Assembly: GCA_022606425.2 (NCBI GenBank)
Contig: JAHDVF020001564.1
Span: 1,860,001-1,924,000, forward strand
DNA length: 64,000 nt
Source of the DNA: Lepidostoma basale
Lineage: Eukaryota; Arthropoda; Insecta; Trichoptera; Lepidostomatidae
Direction: 5' to 3'
In this document: in pieces, positions 1 to 8,573 of the stretch
Numbering within the stretch: position 1 is the stretch's first letter
Layout: each line of letters starts with the position of its first letter
The notes under the pieces: model-generated
Seen by the model: the letters and a program-made list of their open reading frames with translations, nothing else
Database searches by the model: none
Told to the model about the DNA's origin: nothing
Made by a program: the position numbers and the translations under genes

Positions 1-612
1 CTGTTTTAATCACTGACAGCATTGACGAACTACAAGTCCTAGAGTCAAGAATGTACGAACGTGTCAAAAAAGTTATGGTATTTGAAAAGGAAGAATGTAT
101 TACGGATTGTGACATAAGTGCGAACGATGAGAAATTAGAGCAAGTTACCGAATTTGTTTATCTGGGAAGAATGTTTACAAGAATGAAAGACGAGAAAGAA
201 GAATGGAGAAAAATATCGGAAGGGTTGGAGCTGGAAACAAAATAAATGTAGCACTCAAAGTCATTACTGCAAATAGAAATATATCGACTGAAGCAAAGAT
301 GGCAGTGCACAATGGGGTTCTAGTGCCGACCCTGATATATGGAAGTGAAGCTTGGAGTTGGTAGAAGAAAGATAAATGCCGTAGAAATGACGTCACTAAG
401 AAGAATGTGCTGAAAAACAATGTATGATAGAATATCTAATGATGAGGTAAGAAAGGAATGCAAGGCGGATGAATGCGTGATAAATACATTTAAGAAAGGG
501 TCACTAAGATGGTTTGGACATATGGAACGGTTAAAAGAATGAAGAATGGTTAAAAATATATCTACAAGTAGGGTGAATGGGAAAATAGGGCCAAAAAAGA
601 CATGGCATGTAC
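1..612 (+). mobile_element. LINE-A2 remnant, cut by the window edge
   Basis: Degenerate non-LTR retrotransposon fragment running from just after the RT catalytic box to near the 3' end. Readable pieces in order are FVYLGRMFT (about 150-180), KMAVHNGVLVPTLIYGSEAW (about 297-357), then RWFGHMER and KKTWH. Stops and frameshifts separate these pieces, so it cannot encode a protein. The STSRVNGK segment places it with subtype A2. The element ends abruptly near 612 without the usual TTAG tail. Confidence 0.85.
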
Positions 613-659
613 TCCATTTCCACCATTAACGTACGAGTATACTTTCTTAACTATTTAAT

Positions 660-838
660 CGGGTGGTGGTCTAGGGGATAGAACGCTTGGCTTCTGATCA
701 AGGAGACTTGGGTTCGAGCCTGGACACGACCAGATTCCTTCTTCGTAATAATGAGCTATTTTCTGCTCACATTGAAGATTGTAAAATAAATTTTAATATC
801 ATTGATTTAAATCTTTGGTGTTAGTCTTTTTTTTTTTT
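660..838 (+). mobile_element. SINE-2, tRNA-Arg(TCT)-like SINE
   Basis: A tRNA-derived head with A-box-like TGGTCTAGGGGATAG and B box GGTTCGAGCC is followed by an unrelated A+T-rich body ending in a T run. The anticodon arm folds as a 5-bp stem (CTTGG with TCAAG) around the loop CTTCTGA, giving anticodon TCT. Copies at 2203 and 31740 share the same body, so this is a SINE and not a tRNA gene. Confidence 0.8.
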
Positions 839-1314
839 TTTTAATTCTTACTACATCCATGCGCTCCATACGTACTACATGCACTATATATTTTTTTAAC
901 ATTCTTCTATGCATTTTTGACTTTGTTTTTATGCTCAATTCAACGATACGGTAGCTTAGTCAGAACGCACTTTTCTTGTAAGCTACCTGAACTTTCTAAC
1001 CAATCAACAGCTGATTAGGCATCGTCATTGGTTCGCTGGAAATCAATATTTCTATCAAATTGTTCAACTGTTCAGGAATCTCTGTATGCGGTTGGCGCAG
1101 AGTTACTCAATATACTCGCAGTATTAATTAACTCGATAAGGTATTTGATCTTGAATTCAGAGCGGGATTTATATGAATCAAAAATTCTAAGAATTTATTA
1201 ACTTATTTAAAACAAGAATATTATAGGCTTTTAAATGTGAACAAATTAATAACGAACTTTTGTATGAAGCACTTAATTTGTGCTGTGTCATTATTAAATA
1301 AAATAATAATACAC
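839..1314. other. Unassigned A+T-rich DNA
   Basis: No open frame, structured RNA or repeat recognised, apart from poly(T) next to the SINE. Confidence 0.5.
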
Positions 1315-1350
1315 TTTTAGTATTGGTATCTAAACCACTTTATTTGGTAA

Positions 1351-1386
1351 CACCAACTGGTTTCGCTCCCGCCGGAGCTTCGTCAG
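1351..1386 (-). ncRNA. P4 hammerhead-like core
   Basis: On the minus strand: CUGACGA (1380-1386), one extra A, hairpin GCUCC-GGCG-GGAGC, GAA, then ACCA-GU-UGGU. The first three pairs of an open stem I (ACA with UGU) lie outside the core. This matches a type I hammerhead with a one-nucleotide insertion before stem II. The cleavage-site base H17 would be G, which is not permitted canonically, so this copy is predicted inactive unless another register is used. Confidence 0.55.
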
Positions 1387-1434
1387 TGTGAGAGAGTAAA
1401 CTAAATATAAAATCATAGAACAACAAATAAAGAA

Positions 1435-1590
1435 AGAAACATTATTTCACCTGCCACTGTGTAGAACCAATTTACCTAAGGTAATGCCCGTGGGCAGGGC
1501 AATAATCCTTCTAAACCGCATCTCTTCGGATGTGGACATCTTCCACGATAGTGAGGCTACCCCCAGAAAACATCTATCTCTTAAATAATG
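1435..1590 (+). mobile_element. LINE-B 3' coding end
   Basis: An uninterrupted frame reads CRTNLPKVMPVGRAIILLN and continues through SSDVDIFHDSE to a stop at about 1585. This is the C-terminus shared by all LINE-B copies in the window. The upstream RT part is absent, so it is a 5'-truncated insertion. The clade was not assigned. Confidence 0.75.
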
Positions 1591-1950
1591 TGTTGTTCTT
1601 CTTATTATTTCTAATTAATTAATTGGTCTTAATTTTTTAATTATCTCGTTTTTTTTTTGTTTTTGTCTATTGTTTATATTGTAATATTTAAATTTCACAA
1701 TTGTATTATATATATTCTGTTTAAAATAGTTTTTTTTTTGTTTTTGTATCCTACCTGTATAGTCATAAGCGCTTTGATATGTGTTGATTGAATGTATATG
1801 ATTTAAAAAAAAAAGAAATTGAAATAAAATGGAGGGAAGAAAGAAGGGTAGGGGAAAGTGTGCGCGAGGGCGAATTTAATGTCAGAACGGTGAGTCATGA
1901 TAATTAAGGAAAAATTACGGAGAAATTCTAATTAAAATGTTAGTCGCGAA
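1591..1950. other. Unassigned A/T-run-rich DNA
   Basis: Long T and A homopolymer runs; no gene or repeat recognised. Confidence 0.5.
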
Positions 1951-1954
1951 CAGG

Positions 1955-2100
1955 GAAGCTAATTTTTTATTATTTTATTTCCATGTATCATATGTGAATG
2001 ACATGTTTCGCCTTTCTAGATCATTATCAAATTGTAAAATTTTATATTTTCCATATTTTAATCTTTGTCGTGGTTAATATTTTCATTGCATAAAGATATC
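1955..2100 (-). repeat. P2 element, single unit
   Basis: Carries the minus-strand P2 signature GACATGTTTCGCC...TTATCAAA, that is UUGAUAA, hairpin, GAA, ACAUGU, C. Only one arm is recognisable. Confidence 0.55.
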
Positions 2101-2202
2101 AAATAATTTAAAGTGGAACATAAACAGCGTTGTTTTTCAAATGCAAGGTTTTTACAATTGAATTCCACAGTGTTAATGCCTTAACCTTTAATAAAATAAA
2201 CA

Positions 2203-2400
2203 ATAGTGGTCTGGGGGATAGAACGCTTGGCTTCTGATCAAGGGGACCTGGGTTCGAGTCTCGACACGATCAGATTCCTTCTTCATAATAATGAGCTATT
2301 TTCTGCTCACATTGAAGATTGTAAAATAAATTCGAATATCATTGATTTAAATCTTTGGTGTAAGTTTTTAAAAAAAATAATAATAATAAAAAAATAAATA
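2203..2400 (+). mobile_element. SINE-2 copy
   Basis: Same tRNA-Arg-like head and body as the copy at 660, with B box GGGTTCGAGTC and a 3' end in A and AAT runs. An open frame across it has no coding support. Confidence 0.8.
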
Positions 2401-2429
2401 AACTAGTATTAATTCTTTCTCGAACAATG

Positions 2430-2595
2430 CTGTAAAACTCCATATTAAATTATATTTATATGAAGAATTTTTCGCCTGGCTAAGCCATTATCAAAAACAT
2501 TTGATAATGCCTTAGACAGGCAAAACATGTCATTAACATAAAATATAATAAAACCTCTAGAAAACAGACGTTTTAATAAATACGTGAATATGTGT
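2430..2595. repeat. P2 inverted pair
   Basis: Two P2 units face away from each other: minus-strand TTTTTCGCC...TTATCAAA at about 2468-2495, then plus-strand TTTGATAATGCC...CATGTC at about 2500-2532. Outer arms carry CCATATTAAAT on the left and AAACAGACGTTTT on the right. In the plus unit the GAA is AAA, so the core is damaged. Confidence 0.65.
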
Positions 2596-2718
2596 TTTAA
2601 AATTATTTTCAAAAATGCCACATCACAATTTATTTTATAAATATTTATTGTAGGGTAACGTACAGCGATTGTAAATACAAATGCAAATGAATAAACTAAC
2701 AGTTAAATAAAGACAAAG

Positions 2719-2800
2719 AAGGTTACCCGACGCTTACCCGAAGCTGTTATAGGACGCAGCGGCGCCCCTTCGTCAGCTTCGCTCAAACAATCCCTAGGCC
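2719..2800 (-). repeat. Repeat X, copy 1
   Basis: A G+C-rich patch homologous in inverted orientation to 44745-44832. Shared blocks (minus strand) are GGCCTAGG, GAGCGA, GCTGACGAA, GGGCGCCGCTGCG and TCGGGTA. Family unknown. Confidence 0.55.
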
Positions 2801-2830
2801 CGCCCCCATCCACGCAGGACTTACATTAAC

Positions 2831-3240
2831 TGGAGAATGCACCATTCCAGAAAAAAAATAAACTAATATTATAAAATCAAAATAACTTTAAATTATAAAA
2901 TCAAAAATGCTAATGATTCAGATATTCTGTTTTCTACGCCACCAACCGTTATTTTGTGGGTTTGAGTTCCAAATTTTATTTGAAATAGCACAATAATTAT
3001 TCTATATTTAAAACTAACACATTAATATCCGAACCGTCTGTTTCTAATTGCTCTGCGCTACTAATTATTTTAATGATCACTGAGGGAGAAGTTGCTTATA
3101 AATATAGCAATTAACCCCTTCGCTTACTCTTAAGGCGATATTATGAAACATTGCTAATGCTTAAGCTGTACTTTTACACAAAGTTACACATGCCACCCCT
3201 GGATTTTACCTTTTTAAAATTCAATAAAACAGAAAAATGT
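2831..3240. other. Unassigned A+T-rich DNA
   Basis: No gene or repeat recognised. Confidence 0.5.
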
Positions 3241-3284
3241 AGTTAACCTATTTGTATATACTTACTTACTTATTAGAAAGTGAA

Positions 3285-3545
3285 CGAGCTTTTAAAGGGT
3301 TGGATGTAGGTGCCAAAATGAGCAGAGTGTCAGTATGCTGTCTCTTGTATGCGGGTAACGCTATCCTACTTGCAGACAACGAGCATGAACTACAAGTCCT
3401 AGTGAATAGTATGTATAAGGTAAGCATGCGAAATGATATGATGATGAATGTAAATAAGTCCAAGGTAATGATTTTTGAAAAAGAAGAAATCATGACAGTC
3501 TGCAACATTAGCGTGAATGGTGAAAATTTGAAGCAAGTGAACTAA
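3285..3545 (+). mobile_element. LINE-A1 RT palm fragment, catalytic box mutated
   Basis: An open stretch reads LDVGAKMSRVSVCCLLYAGN then LLADNEHELQVLV and NVNKSKVMIFEKEE, matching the RT palm and thumb junction of the better copies at 29173 and 33036. The catalytic YADD is YAGN here, so the copy is dead even where the frame is open. It is interrupted at 3541 by a LINE-A 3' end on the opposite strand and resumes at about 3645. Confidence 0.85.
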
Positions 3546-3645
3546 TTAACTAACTAACCATCACGCCGTCTCCCCGAAAGGGTAGGCAGAAAGAATGGAC
3601 TGTCACACTTGGACTGGACTGGCACTCCATCCTTCTCTTTTCGAA
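3541..3645 (-). mobile_element. LINE-A 3'-end chimera inserted in LINE-A1
   Basis: A minus-strand LINE-A tail and terminal sequence (TAACTAACTAACCATCACGCC, split as tail plus terminus) continues into a non-LINE-A segment containing, on the minus strand, CGAAAAGAGAAGGATGGAG. The same junction occurs at 22933-23040 and 28850-28985. About 45 bp of the host LINE-A1 is missing at the site. Confidence 0.7.
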
Positions 3646-3985
3646 GATAGGCAAATGGAGAGGGATATTGAAAAAAGGGTTGGGGCAGGCAACAAAGTGA
3701 ATGGTGCACTTAAAGTTGTCATCTCAAACAAAAACCTATCCAAAAAAGCTAAAATGGCAGTGCACAATGGAGTTCTTGTACCGACCTTTATGTATGGAAG
3801 TGAAGCATGGAACTGGCAAAAGAAGGATAAAAGTAGAATAAATGCGGTAGTAATGAGATCTCTCAGACGAATATGTGGATACTCTTTATATGATATAGTA
3901 TCGAATGAAAATATAAGAAGTGAATGCGGTGCGAATGATGGTGTTATAAACAAAATAATGAAAGGATCATTAAGATGGTTTGACA
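3645..3985 (+). mobile_element. LINE-A1, continuation
   Basis: Open frame through RRVGAGNKVNGALKVV-like sequence, KMAVHNGVLVPTFMYGSEAW, RINAVVMRSLRRICGYSLYD and MKGSLRWFD, colinear with LINE-A1 elsewhere. Breaks off inside the FGHMER motif with no 3' tail. Confidence 0.85.
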
Positions 3986-4039
3986 TTCTACTTTCATCCT
4001 TCTTATGTCAGTTTTCTGTTTAACTTCCACAAACGACGA

Positions 4040-4290
4040 CCTTGACGACCTTGGTGGCCTAGTTGTTAGTGCTTTGACTGCCACCCCGAAGGTCCCGGGT
4101 TCGATTCACGGAGATGGCAGTGTAAATGTCACATTGTGTTTGGTTTGGTCTGGTGCAATAAAATGGCGATAGAGTAGCTACCTAACACATGTCACGAGAA
4201 TCAATATGATAGCTATACCCTTAACATCGAATTTAACTCACGCTGTAATGATGTAAAAAGCGATTCAATATAATAATAAAATAATTACTG
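4040..4290 (+). mobile_element. SINE-1 copy
   Basis: A tRNA-like head (ACTGCCACCCCGAAGG and B box GGTTCGATTCA) is followed by the SINE-1 body TGGTCTGGTGCAATAAAATG, CACATGTCACGAGAATC and GTAATGATGTAAA, with an AATAATAA tail. Divergent A box. Ends at the P1 palindrome. Confidence 0.8.
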
Positions 4291-4349
4291 TTAAAATTTA
4301 TAACACTGTTATAATATCACAATTTCTTTTTATTCACTGAGAGTGTCGC

Positions 4350-4385
4350 GACAGCTGTTTCGCCAACCGATGTTGGCATCATCAG
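4350..4385 (-). ncRNA. P1 hammerhead-like ribozyme core, consensus copy
   Basis: Minus strand: CUGAUGA (4379-4385), extra U, GCCAAC-AUCG-GUUGGC, GAA, ACAGCUGU (4351-4358), C17 (4350). All strictly conserved hammerhead core residues are present. Stem III is fully palindromic, so two RNA molecules could pair to form a dimeric ribozyme, as described for Penelope-type hammerheads. Stem I is short (CAC with GCG, one A-C mismatch). Confidence 0.7.
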
Positions 4386-4421
4386 GTGTTACAATAAACT
4401 CTTTATAAAGGCTTGTAACAC

Positions 4422-4457
4422 CTGATGATGCCAACATCGGTTGGCGAAACAGCTGTC
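4422..4457 (+). ncRNA. P1 hammerhead-like ribozyme core, consensus copy
   Basis: CUGAUGA at 4422-4428, extra U, stem II GCCAAC with GUUGGC and loop AUCG, GAA at 4446-4448, palindromic stem III ACAGCUGU at 4449-4456, and C17 at 4457, so predicted cleavage lies between 4457 and 4458. It is the mirror image of the copy at 4350-4385. A transcript through both would also form a long hairpin that could mask them. Confidence 0.7.
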
Positions 4458-4692
4458 GCGACACTCTCAGTAAATAAAAAGAAGTTGTGATATTATAACA
4501 CTGTTTTAAATTTTAACAGTAATAATGTTGAAGTATCATAGTGTTTCGGTTAAAGCAATGGACTGTGTTAATAATATAATAATAATAAAAAATAAGGGTC
4601 GGTACAGGAATACAATTGTGCACTGCCATAATTAAATAATATGATTTGAATATTGTATCTCAGCTAAAACACCTACAGGTTTATTGTAACAC

Positions 4693-4728
4693 CTGATGAT
4701 GCCTACATTGGTTGGCGAAACAGCTGTC
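4693..4728 (+). ncRNA. P1 hammerhead-like ribozyme core
   Basis: CUGAUGA 4693-4699, extra U, GCCUAC-AUUG-GUUGGC (one G-U pair), GAA, ACAGCUGU, C17 at 4728. Complete core; no inverted partner directly beside it. Confidence 0.7.
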
Positions 4729-5404
4729 GCGACACTCTCAGTGAATAAAAAGAAATTGTATAATATTATAATATTATAACAGTGTTTTAAATTTTAACAG
4801 TAATAATGTTGAAGTATCATAAGTTTCGGCCAAAACAATGGACTATTTAATTAATAAAAAATAAGGGTCGGTACAGGAATACAATTGTGCACTGCCATAA
4901 TTAACCGCCCTACCTACAGGTTATTTTCCGAGACACATGCAAAAATAGCAGGTTTTTTATTAATTAAATTTAATTATATATTAATTTTATTTTTTTAATT
5001 ACGAAACGTCAAAGACTCGACCACATACTTCGCCTGCTCCTCGTAAAATTATCATATTTGTGAAGAATTGTACTCAAGTGTTGTTGGCACACGCCCTTAC
5101 AGTTTGTACATTTTAGGTACATTACTTTTTCTCAAGCGCGTACGTGATACGGGATAGCGCAGAATGGTACACTAATGTGTAAAGGCAACAAGCCGTAACT
5201 TAAGTTGCGGCTGTTTGGCGTAACACGATTCAAAGCATTCTCTTTCCTTTACTGAGATATTCACTATCCCAATAGCCGCTAAATTGTATTAATTTGATAC
5301 ATGTTTTGGCAAAAAGCATCATTTTAAGTTGCAGCTTTTTACCACGGCACAGCCAAAACTTGCGGCCTTTTGCTGCGACACAATATGTATCCTGGCAAAT
5401 GACT

Positions 5405-5815
5405 TCTTATTCTTTTAAAAGATCTGATGATCTGTGACACAGAAATCATATCTCGTCGGATGATGAGATCCAGCTGTCCCTCCATCTCTTAGGCGGTCTT
5501 CCAGGGCGGTGTCCGGTGGGGATTTCATAAGCGGCTGTATATGCGAGTCTGTCACCATCCATTCGAGCTACATGGTCCCTCCAGTATCTTCTTCTGGATC
5601 TACTCCACTGAACGATATCCTCTATTTCGCAGGTTTTTCTGATGTTTACGTTGCGGACACGATCTCGGAGGGTTTTTCTAGTAATTGATCTTAGGACCTT
5701 CAACTCCGATGTTCTTAGTAGTCCCTTGGTTCGCACAGTGTCAGCCCGCGTCTCTACAGCGTACGTCATGATAGGTCGCACGCATGTTTTATAGATTCTG
5801 ATCTTGCTGATGACA
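5405..5815 (-). mobile_element. LINE-C C-terminal fragment
   Basis: An intact minus-strand frame of about 110 codons reads MRPIMTYAVETRADTVRTK, then TLRDRVRN, IEDIVQW, DHVARMDGDR, and GRPPKRWRDSW before a stop. This is the region downstream of the RT fingers and palm in LINE-C. The C-terminal GHVxRM...GRPPKRWxD layout is common to several insect LINE groups. 5'-truncated; tail poorly preserved. Confidence 0.8.
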
Positions 5816-6049
5816 GCAACTTAAATTGCGGCCCATTACCAAATTATTTGTGCGACGGTCTAGCTAATATGTGGCGGCAAAACACATTTTCTTTAATAAT
5901 ATGAAGCTTACTATACTTTTATGGGAAAAACACGTCTTAATCATTTCTAAGAACTGTATTCTTACTTTTAAAAACTTAGTTTGCTTAAAAAAACTTATTT
6001 TAAATGATAAAATATAACAAAAAACAAAATAAAACTATAATATTTTTTT

Positions 6050-6498
6050 GTGAATATATACTTGTACACGAATACTGGATTTCACCCATTGCGGGTTATC
6101 AATTCATGATTTAATTGTATCTCAATATGCGCTAATGGCGGGGTAGCCTTTCACATTGTGTTAAAAAGATGTTCTGCTTAATGCTTAATAAACATAAATC
6201 TCCATAGATGGCGTGAGTACGTAGATAATATAAAGAGTAATCTTAAAAGATTAACATATGTAATCAAAATCTTCGTAGATGGCGCATTAAAACTGACATG
6301 TGAAATCTGGTGTAGGAATTTAAGATATATACAACTTTTGTCAGACATGGTCATAACAAAGGTGGAATGGGGAATGTTGTAATTACATAAAGCGTTCGCT
6401 TAACCCAACCAATGACAGGTTGTAAGTCCTGTAAACACCTTGATCAACCATATTCAGTTTCCAATTTGCATCTTCGTCTCTATTGAGATACAATTAGA
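6050..6498 (-). mobile_element. MITE-M copy
   Basis: Contains the family landmarks in reverse: ACTGGATTTCACCCATTGCG at the left end, CCTTTCACATTGTGTTAA, CCCAACCAATGACAGG, and CATCTTCGTCTCTATTGAG at the right end. The partly palindromic ends and lack of coding capacity fit a non-autonomous DNA element. Confidence 0.7.
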
Positions 6499-6610
6499 AC
6501 TATAAACCCGTTTATCTCAAAGCTGCTATTTTTAACTTGCGGCTATTTGCCTTTGCACATTAGTACAGTCAAAGCGAACGTATCACGTACGTTCAAATAC
6601 CATAGGGTGG

Positions 6611-7035
6611 TTAAATAATATGATTTGAATATTGAATCTCAGCTAAAACACCAACTTCTGCAGATATCGCACAGATATAGACGGAGAGGCTGAGGGCAGA
6701 GAAGATGACGATGCTTACCATTAATATTCCACTGTTACCCAGACTGGTCGCTGGTTTCATATTAAACCAAATCGTCATTTGGACAGGGTGGTGACGTGCG
6801 GGGCATGACTTTCAAAATTGTGTGTAAAATTTTATTACCAGGCGAGCTACCGCCTAATGACAAGGGCGTGCGGAAGGCCTGCAGTGGCGGGACCTTCACT
6901 TTTAACATACAGCAAGGTAACGGTAGTCGAGTGATAAGCGACGCTCGAGTTTATTCCTGTTGTCACTGTTGCGTGCGCATGACATGTGTACTGTTTATGC
7001 ATTTATTTTATTTATCGTTTCTTTAACAAAGATAT
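6611..7035. other. Unassigned, mixed composition
   Basis: Contains a 45-bp segment shared with 4634-4680 and a moderately G+C-rich stretch at about 6780-6980. Short open frames there have no recognisable domain. Confidence 0.4.
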
Positions 7036-7039
7036 AAAA

Positions 7040-7345
7040 CTCTATATTTGGTTTGGACATATGAAACGAATGGATGAGAATAGAATGGTTAAAAAGTTGT
7101 ACACAAGCAGCGTGAGTGGGAAAAGAAGCCAAGGACGACCGAGGAAAACATGGCATGACCAAATTAATCAATTACTAAAAGGCGGCCACATTCGAAGTCG
7201 GAATAATCGACGTGTGTGCATGGTACGATGAATGTAGAGGAAGCCCGAGAGTATGCCAGGACAGGCCATTGTGGCGATCCATCCTCTCTGCCTACCCCTC
7301 CGGGGAAATGGCGTGATGGTTAGTTAGTTAGTTAGTTATTTGTTT
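7040..7345 (+). mobile_element. LINE-A2 3' end with (TTAG)n tail
   Basis: Reads FGHMKRMDENRMVKKLYTSS, VSGKRSQGRPRKTWHDQINQ, LLKGGHIRSRNNRR, then a frameshift before the conserved terminus (CTCTCTGCCTACCCCTCCGG). It ends in GATGGTTAGTTAGTTAGTTA. 5'-truncated, dead copy. Confidence 0.85.
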
Positions 7346-7454
7346 TATTCTTTCGTATGAAGCACTTAATTTATGGTGTGGCATAATTAAACATACTATT
7401 AATTACTTGTAAATTTAAACTGTTAAATTAAATAATTATTTTTTTGTGTATCAC

Positions 7455-7515
7455 AATTTATTTTATTTTACGCGACAGTTGTTTCGTCAACCTATGTTGG
7501 AATCACGTCTCCTAA
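7455..7515 (-). repeat. P1 remnant
   Basis: Minus-strand GTCAAC hairpin, GAA and ACAATTGT-like stem III are visible around 7474-7500, but the CUGAUGA box is lost. Confidence 0.5.
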
Positions 7516-7529
7516 ATCAAAAATATAAT

Positions 7530-7690
7530 TCCGATTCAGATGACCATCGTGGCAAAACCTATGACTATCGAACGTCCCGCATTCGATTCCCGGCGATAGC
7601 ATTGTGATCGTCACACTGTCATTGATCTGATAGTTTAGCTACCTATCACACGTCATGAAAATCAACAGCTAAAAAGTTGAGTACAGTAAT
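7530..7690 (+). mobile_element. SINE-1, degenerate
   Basis: B box ATTCGATTCCCGGCG and body CACACTGTC...CTACCTATCACACGTCATG identify SINE-1. A-box region and 3' end are eroded. Confidence 0.65.
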
Positions 7691-7814
7691 ACGCTGGGTC
7701 CAAATTAAGAAACTACCACTTAAAATAAAAATATTACACTTTGCTTCAAATCTATCCCTTGAATTAAACTACGAAGCGAAATCACAAGTGAATTGTCATT
7801 TATTTATTTATTTG

Positions 7815-8205
7815 TTATAGACGGAATAGAATTATCCTGGGACCCAGACCCGGTGTTGCAGCGGGAACTTGGAGGCATAGGACCAACCAAGGGATCCGAG
7901 CGATGACCCAGCAGCCCCTTACAACGAGCACCGTGAGAGCCGGTCGCCTAGCATGGATTGGGCACGTATGCCGAACCGAAGGGACCAGAGCAATCAAGAC
8001 CCCGTACGCGTCTAGACCGACTGGAATAAGACCTCTAAGAAGGCCTAGACAGCGCCTAATGGACAATGTTCTGGCTGACCTTGGTTGGGCGAATCGGACT
8101 GCTGGGAGCAAAATATGCTGGATCGAGGAGCTTGGCTAAAAATCATCAAGGAGGCTAAAACTCTTCAAGAGTTGTATGGCCATAGGAAGTAAGTAAGTAA
8201 GTATA
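7815..8205 (+). mobile_element. LINE-D C-terminus with (AAGT)n tail
   Basis: Reads RAGRLAWIGHVCRTEGTRAI, RPTGIRPLRRPRQRLMDNV and KEAKTLQELYGHRK-stop across frameshifts, followed by AAGTAAGTAAGTAAG. The GHV...GRP..R.MDN layout is the C-terminal domain of another LINE family, seen once here. Confidence 0.75.
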
Positions 8206-8332
8206 GACGGAAAAAATTCTAATACATTTTTTATGATATAGACTTAAATCTAAGAACATTTTAAGAATAACGGTAAAAATTCAACCTAAGACGAGTTAAG
8301 ACTGTTAATAATACAGATGTGTATTTCCGCAT

Positions 8333-8485
8333 AGTTGGACGTCCCCCTACCCGCTGGACCGACGATCTGAGGATTGCTGGACATGGATGGATGAAAGCGG
8401 CAATGGATAGGGGGCGGTGGCGTGCTTTGCGAGAGGCCTACATTCAGCAGTGGATGACAGACGGCTGATTATGATGATGATGTAT
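8333..8485 (+). mobile_element. LINE-E (RTE-like) 3' end with (ATG)n tail
   Basis: Reads GRPPTRWTDDLR, IAGHGWMKAAMDRGRWRALR, EAYIQQWMTDG-stop, then ATGATGATGATG. The WRxLxEAYxQQW ending is typical of RTE-clade LINEs in insects. A longer copy lies at 36738. Confidence 0.8.
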
Positions 8486-8573
8486 GTAAATTATTAAAGA
8501 ATGACACAATTATAAATAAGAATACAGGTATATGGAATATTACATAAATAATGACACAATTAAAATGTCATGT

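Larger units (their letters stand above)
4287..4560. repeat. P1 palindrome
   Basis: A near-perfect inverted repeat. The left arm runs from about 4287 to 4400 and the right arm from about 4410 to 4525, with the two hammerhead-like cores back to back around a roughly 20-bp centre. The right arm continues into GTTGAAGTATCATAGTG, a sequence that accompanies P1 units throughout the window. Confidence 0.85.
4415..4905 (+). repeat. Direct duplication of a P1 unit plus a LINE-A scrap
   Basis: 4415-4635 and 4684-4905 are homologous in the same order: hammerhead core, arm, GTTGAAGTATCATA segment, then a LINE-A antisense scrap (AAGGGTCGGTACAGGAATAC, at about 4593-4632 and 4862-4903). Between them 4634-4680 is similar to 6613-6655. 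Confidence 0.75.
5125..6610. mobile_element. Composite DNA-transposon-like element with nested insertions
   Basis: The ends are inverted relatives: left GCGTACGTGATACGGG, then CACTAATGTGTAAAGGCAA; right (reverse complement) AACGTACGTGATACGTTCG, then TACTAATGTGCAAAGGCAA. The motif AAGTTGCGGC recurs near both ends (about 5200, 5330, 5360, 5815 and 6535), as subterminal repeats do in DNA transposons. A LINE-C (5405-5815) and a MITE-M (about 6050-6498) sit inside. No transposase frame is visible and the exact ends are uncertain. Confidence 0.55.

Noticed and set aside
2206..2397. 63-codon frame MVWGIERLASDQG
   Set aside because: Entirely inside SINE-2.
4287..4560. P1 palindrome as a rho-independent terminator or ordinary MITE
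   Set aside because: Terminators of that type are bacterial, and a plain MITE does not explain the CUGAUGA, GAA and palindromic stem III arrangement repeated in several families.
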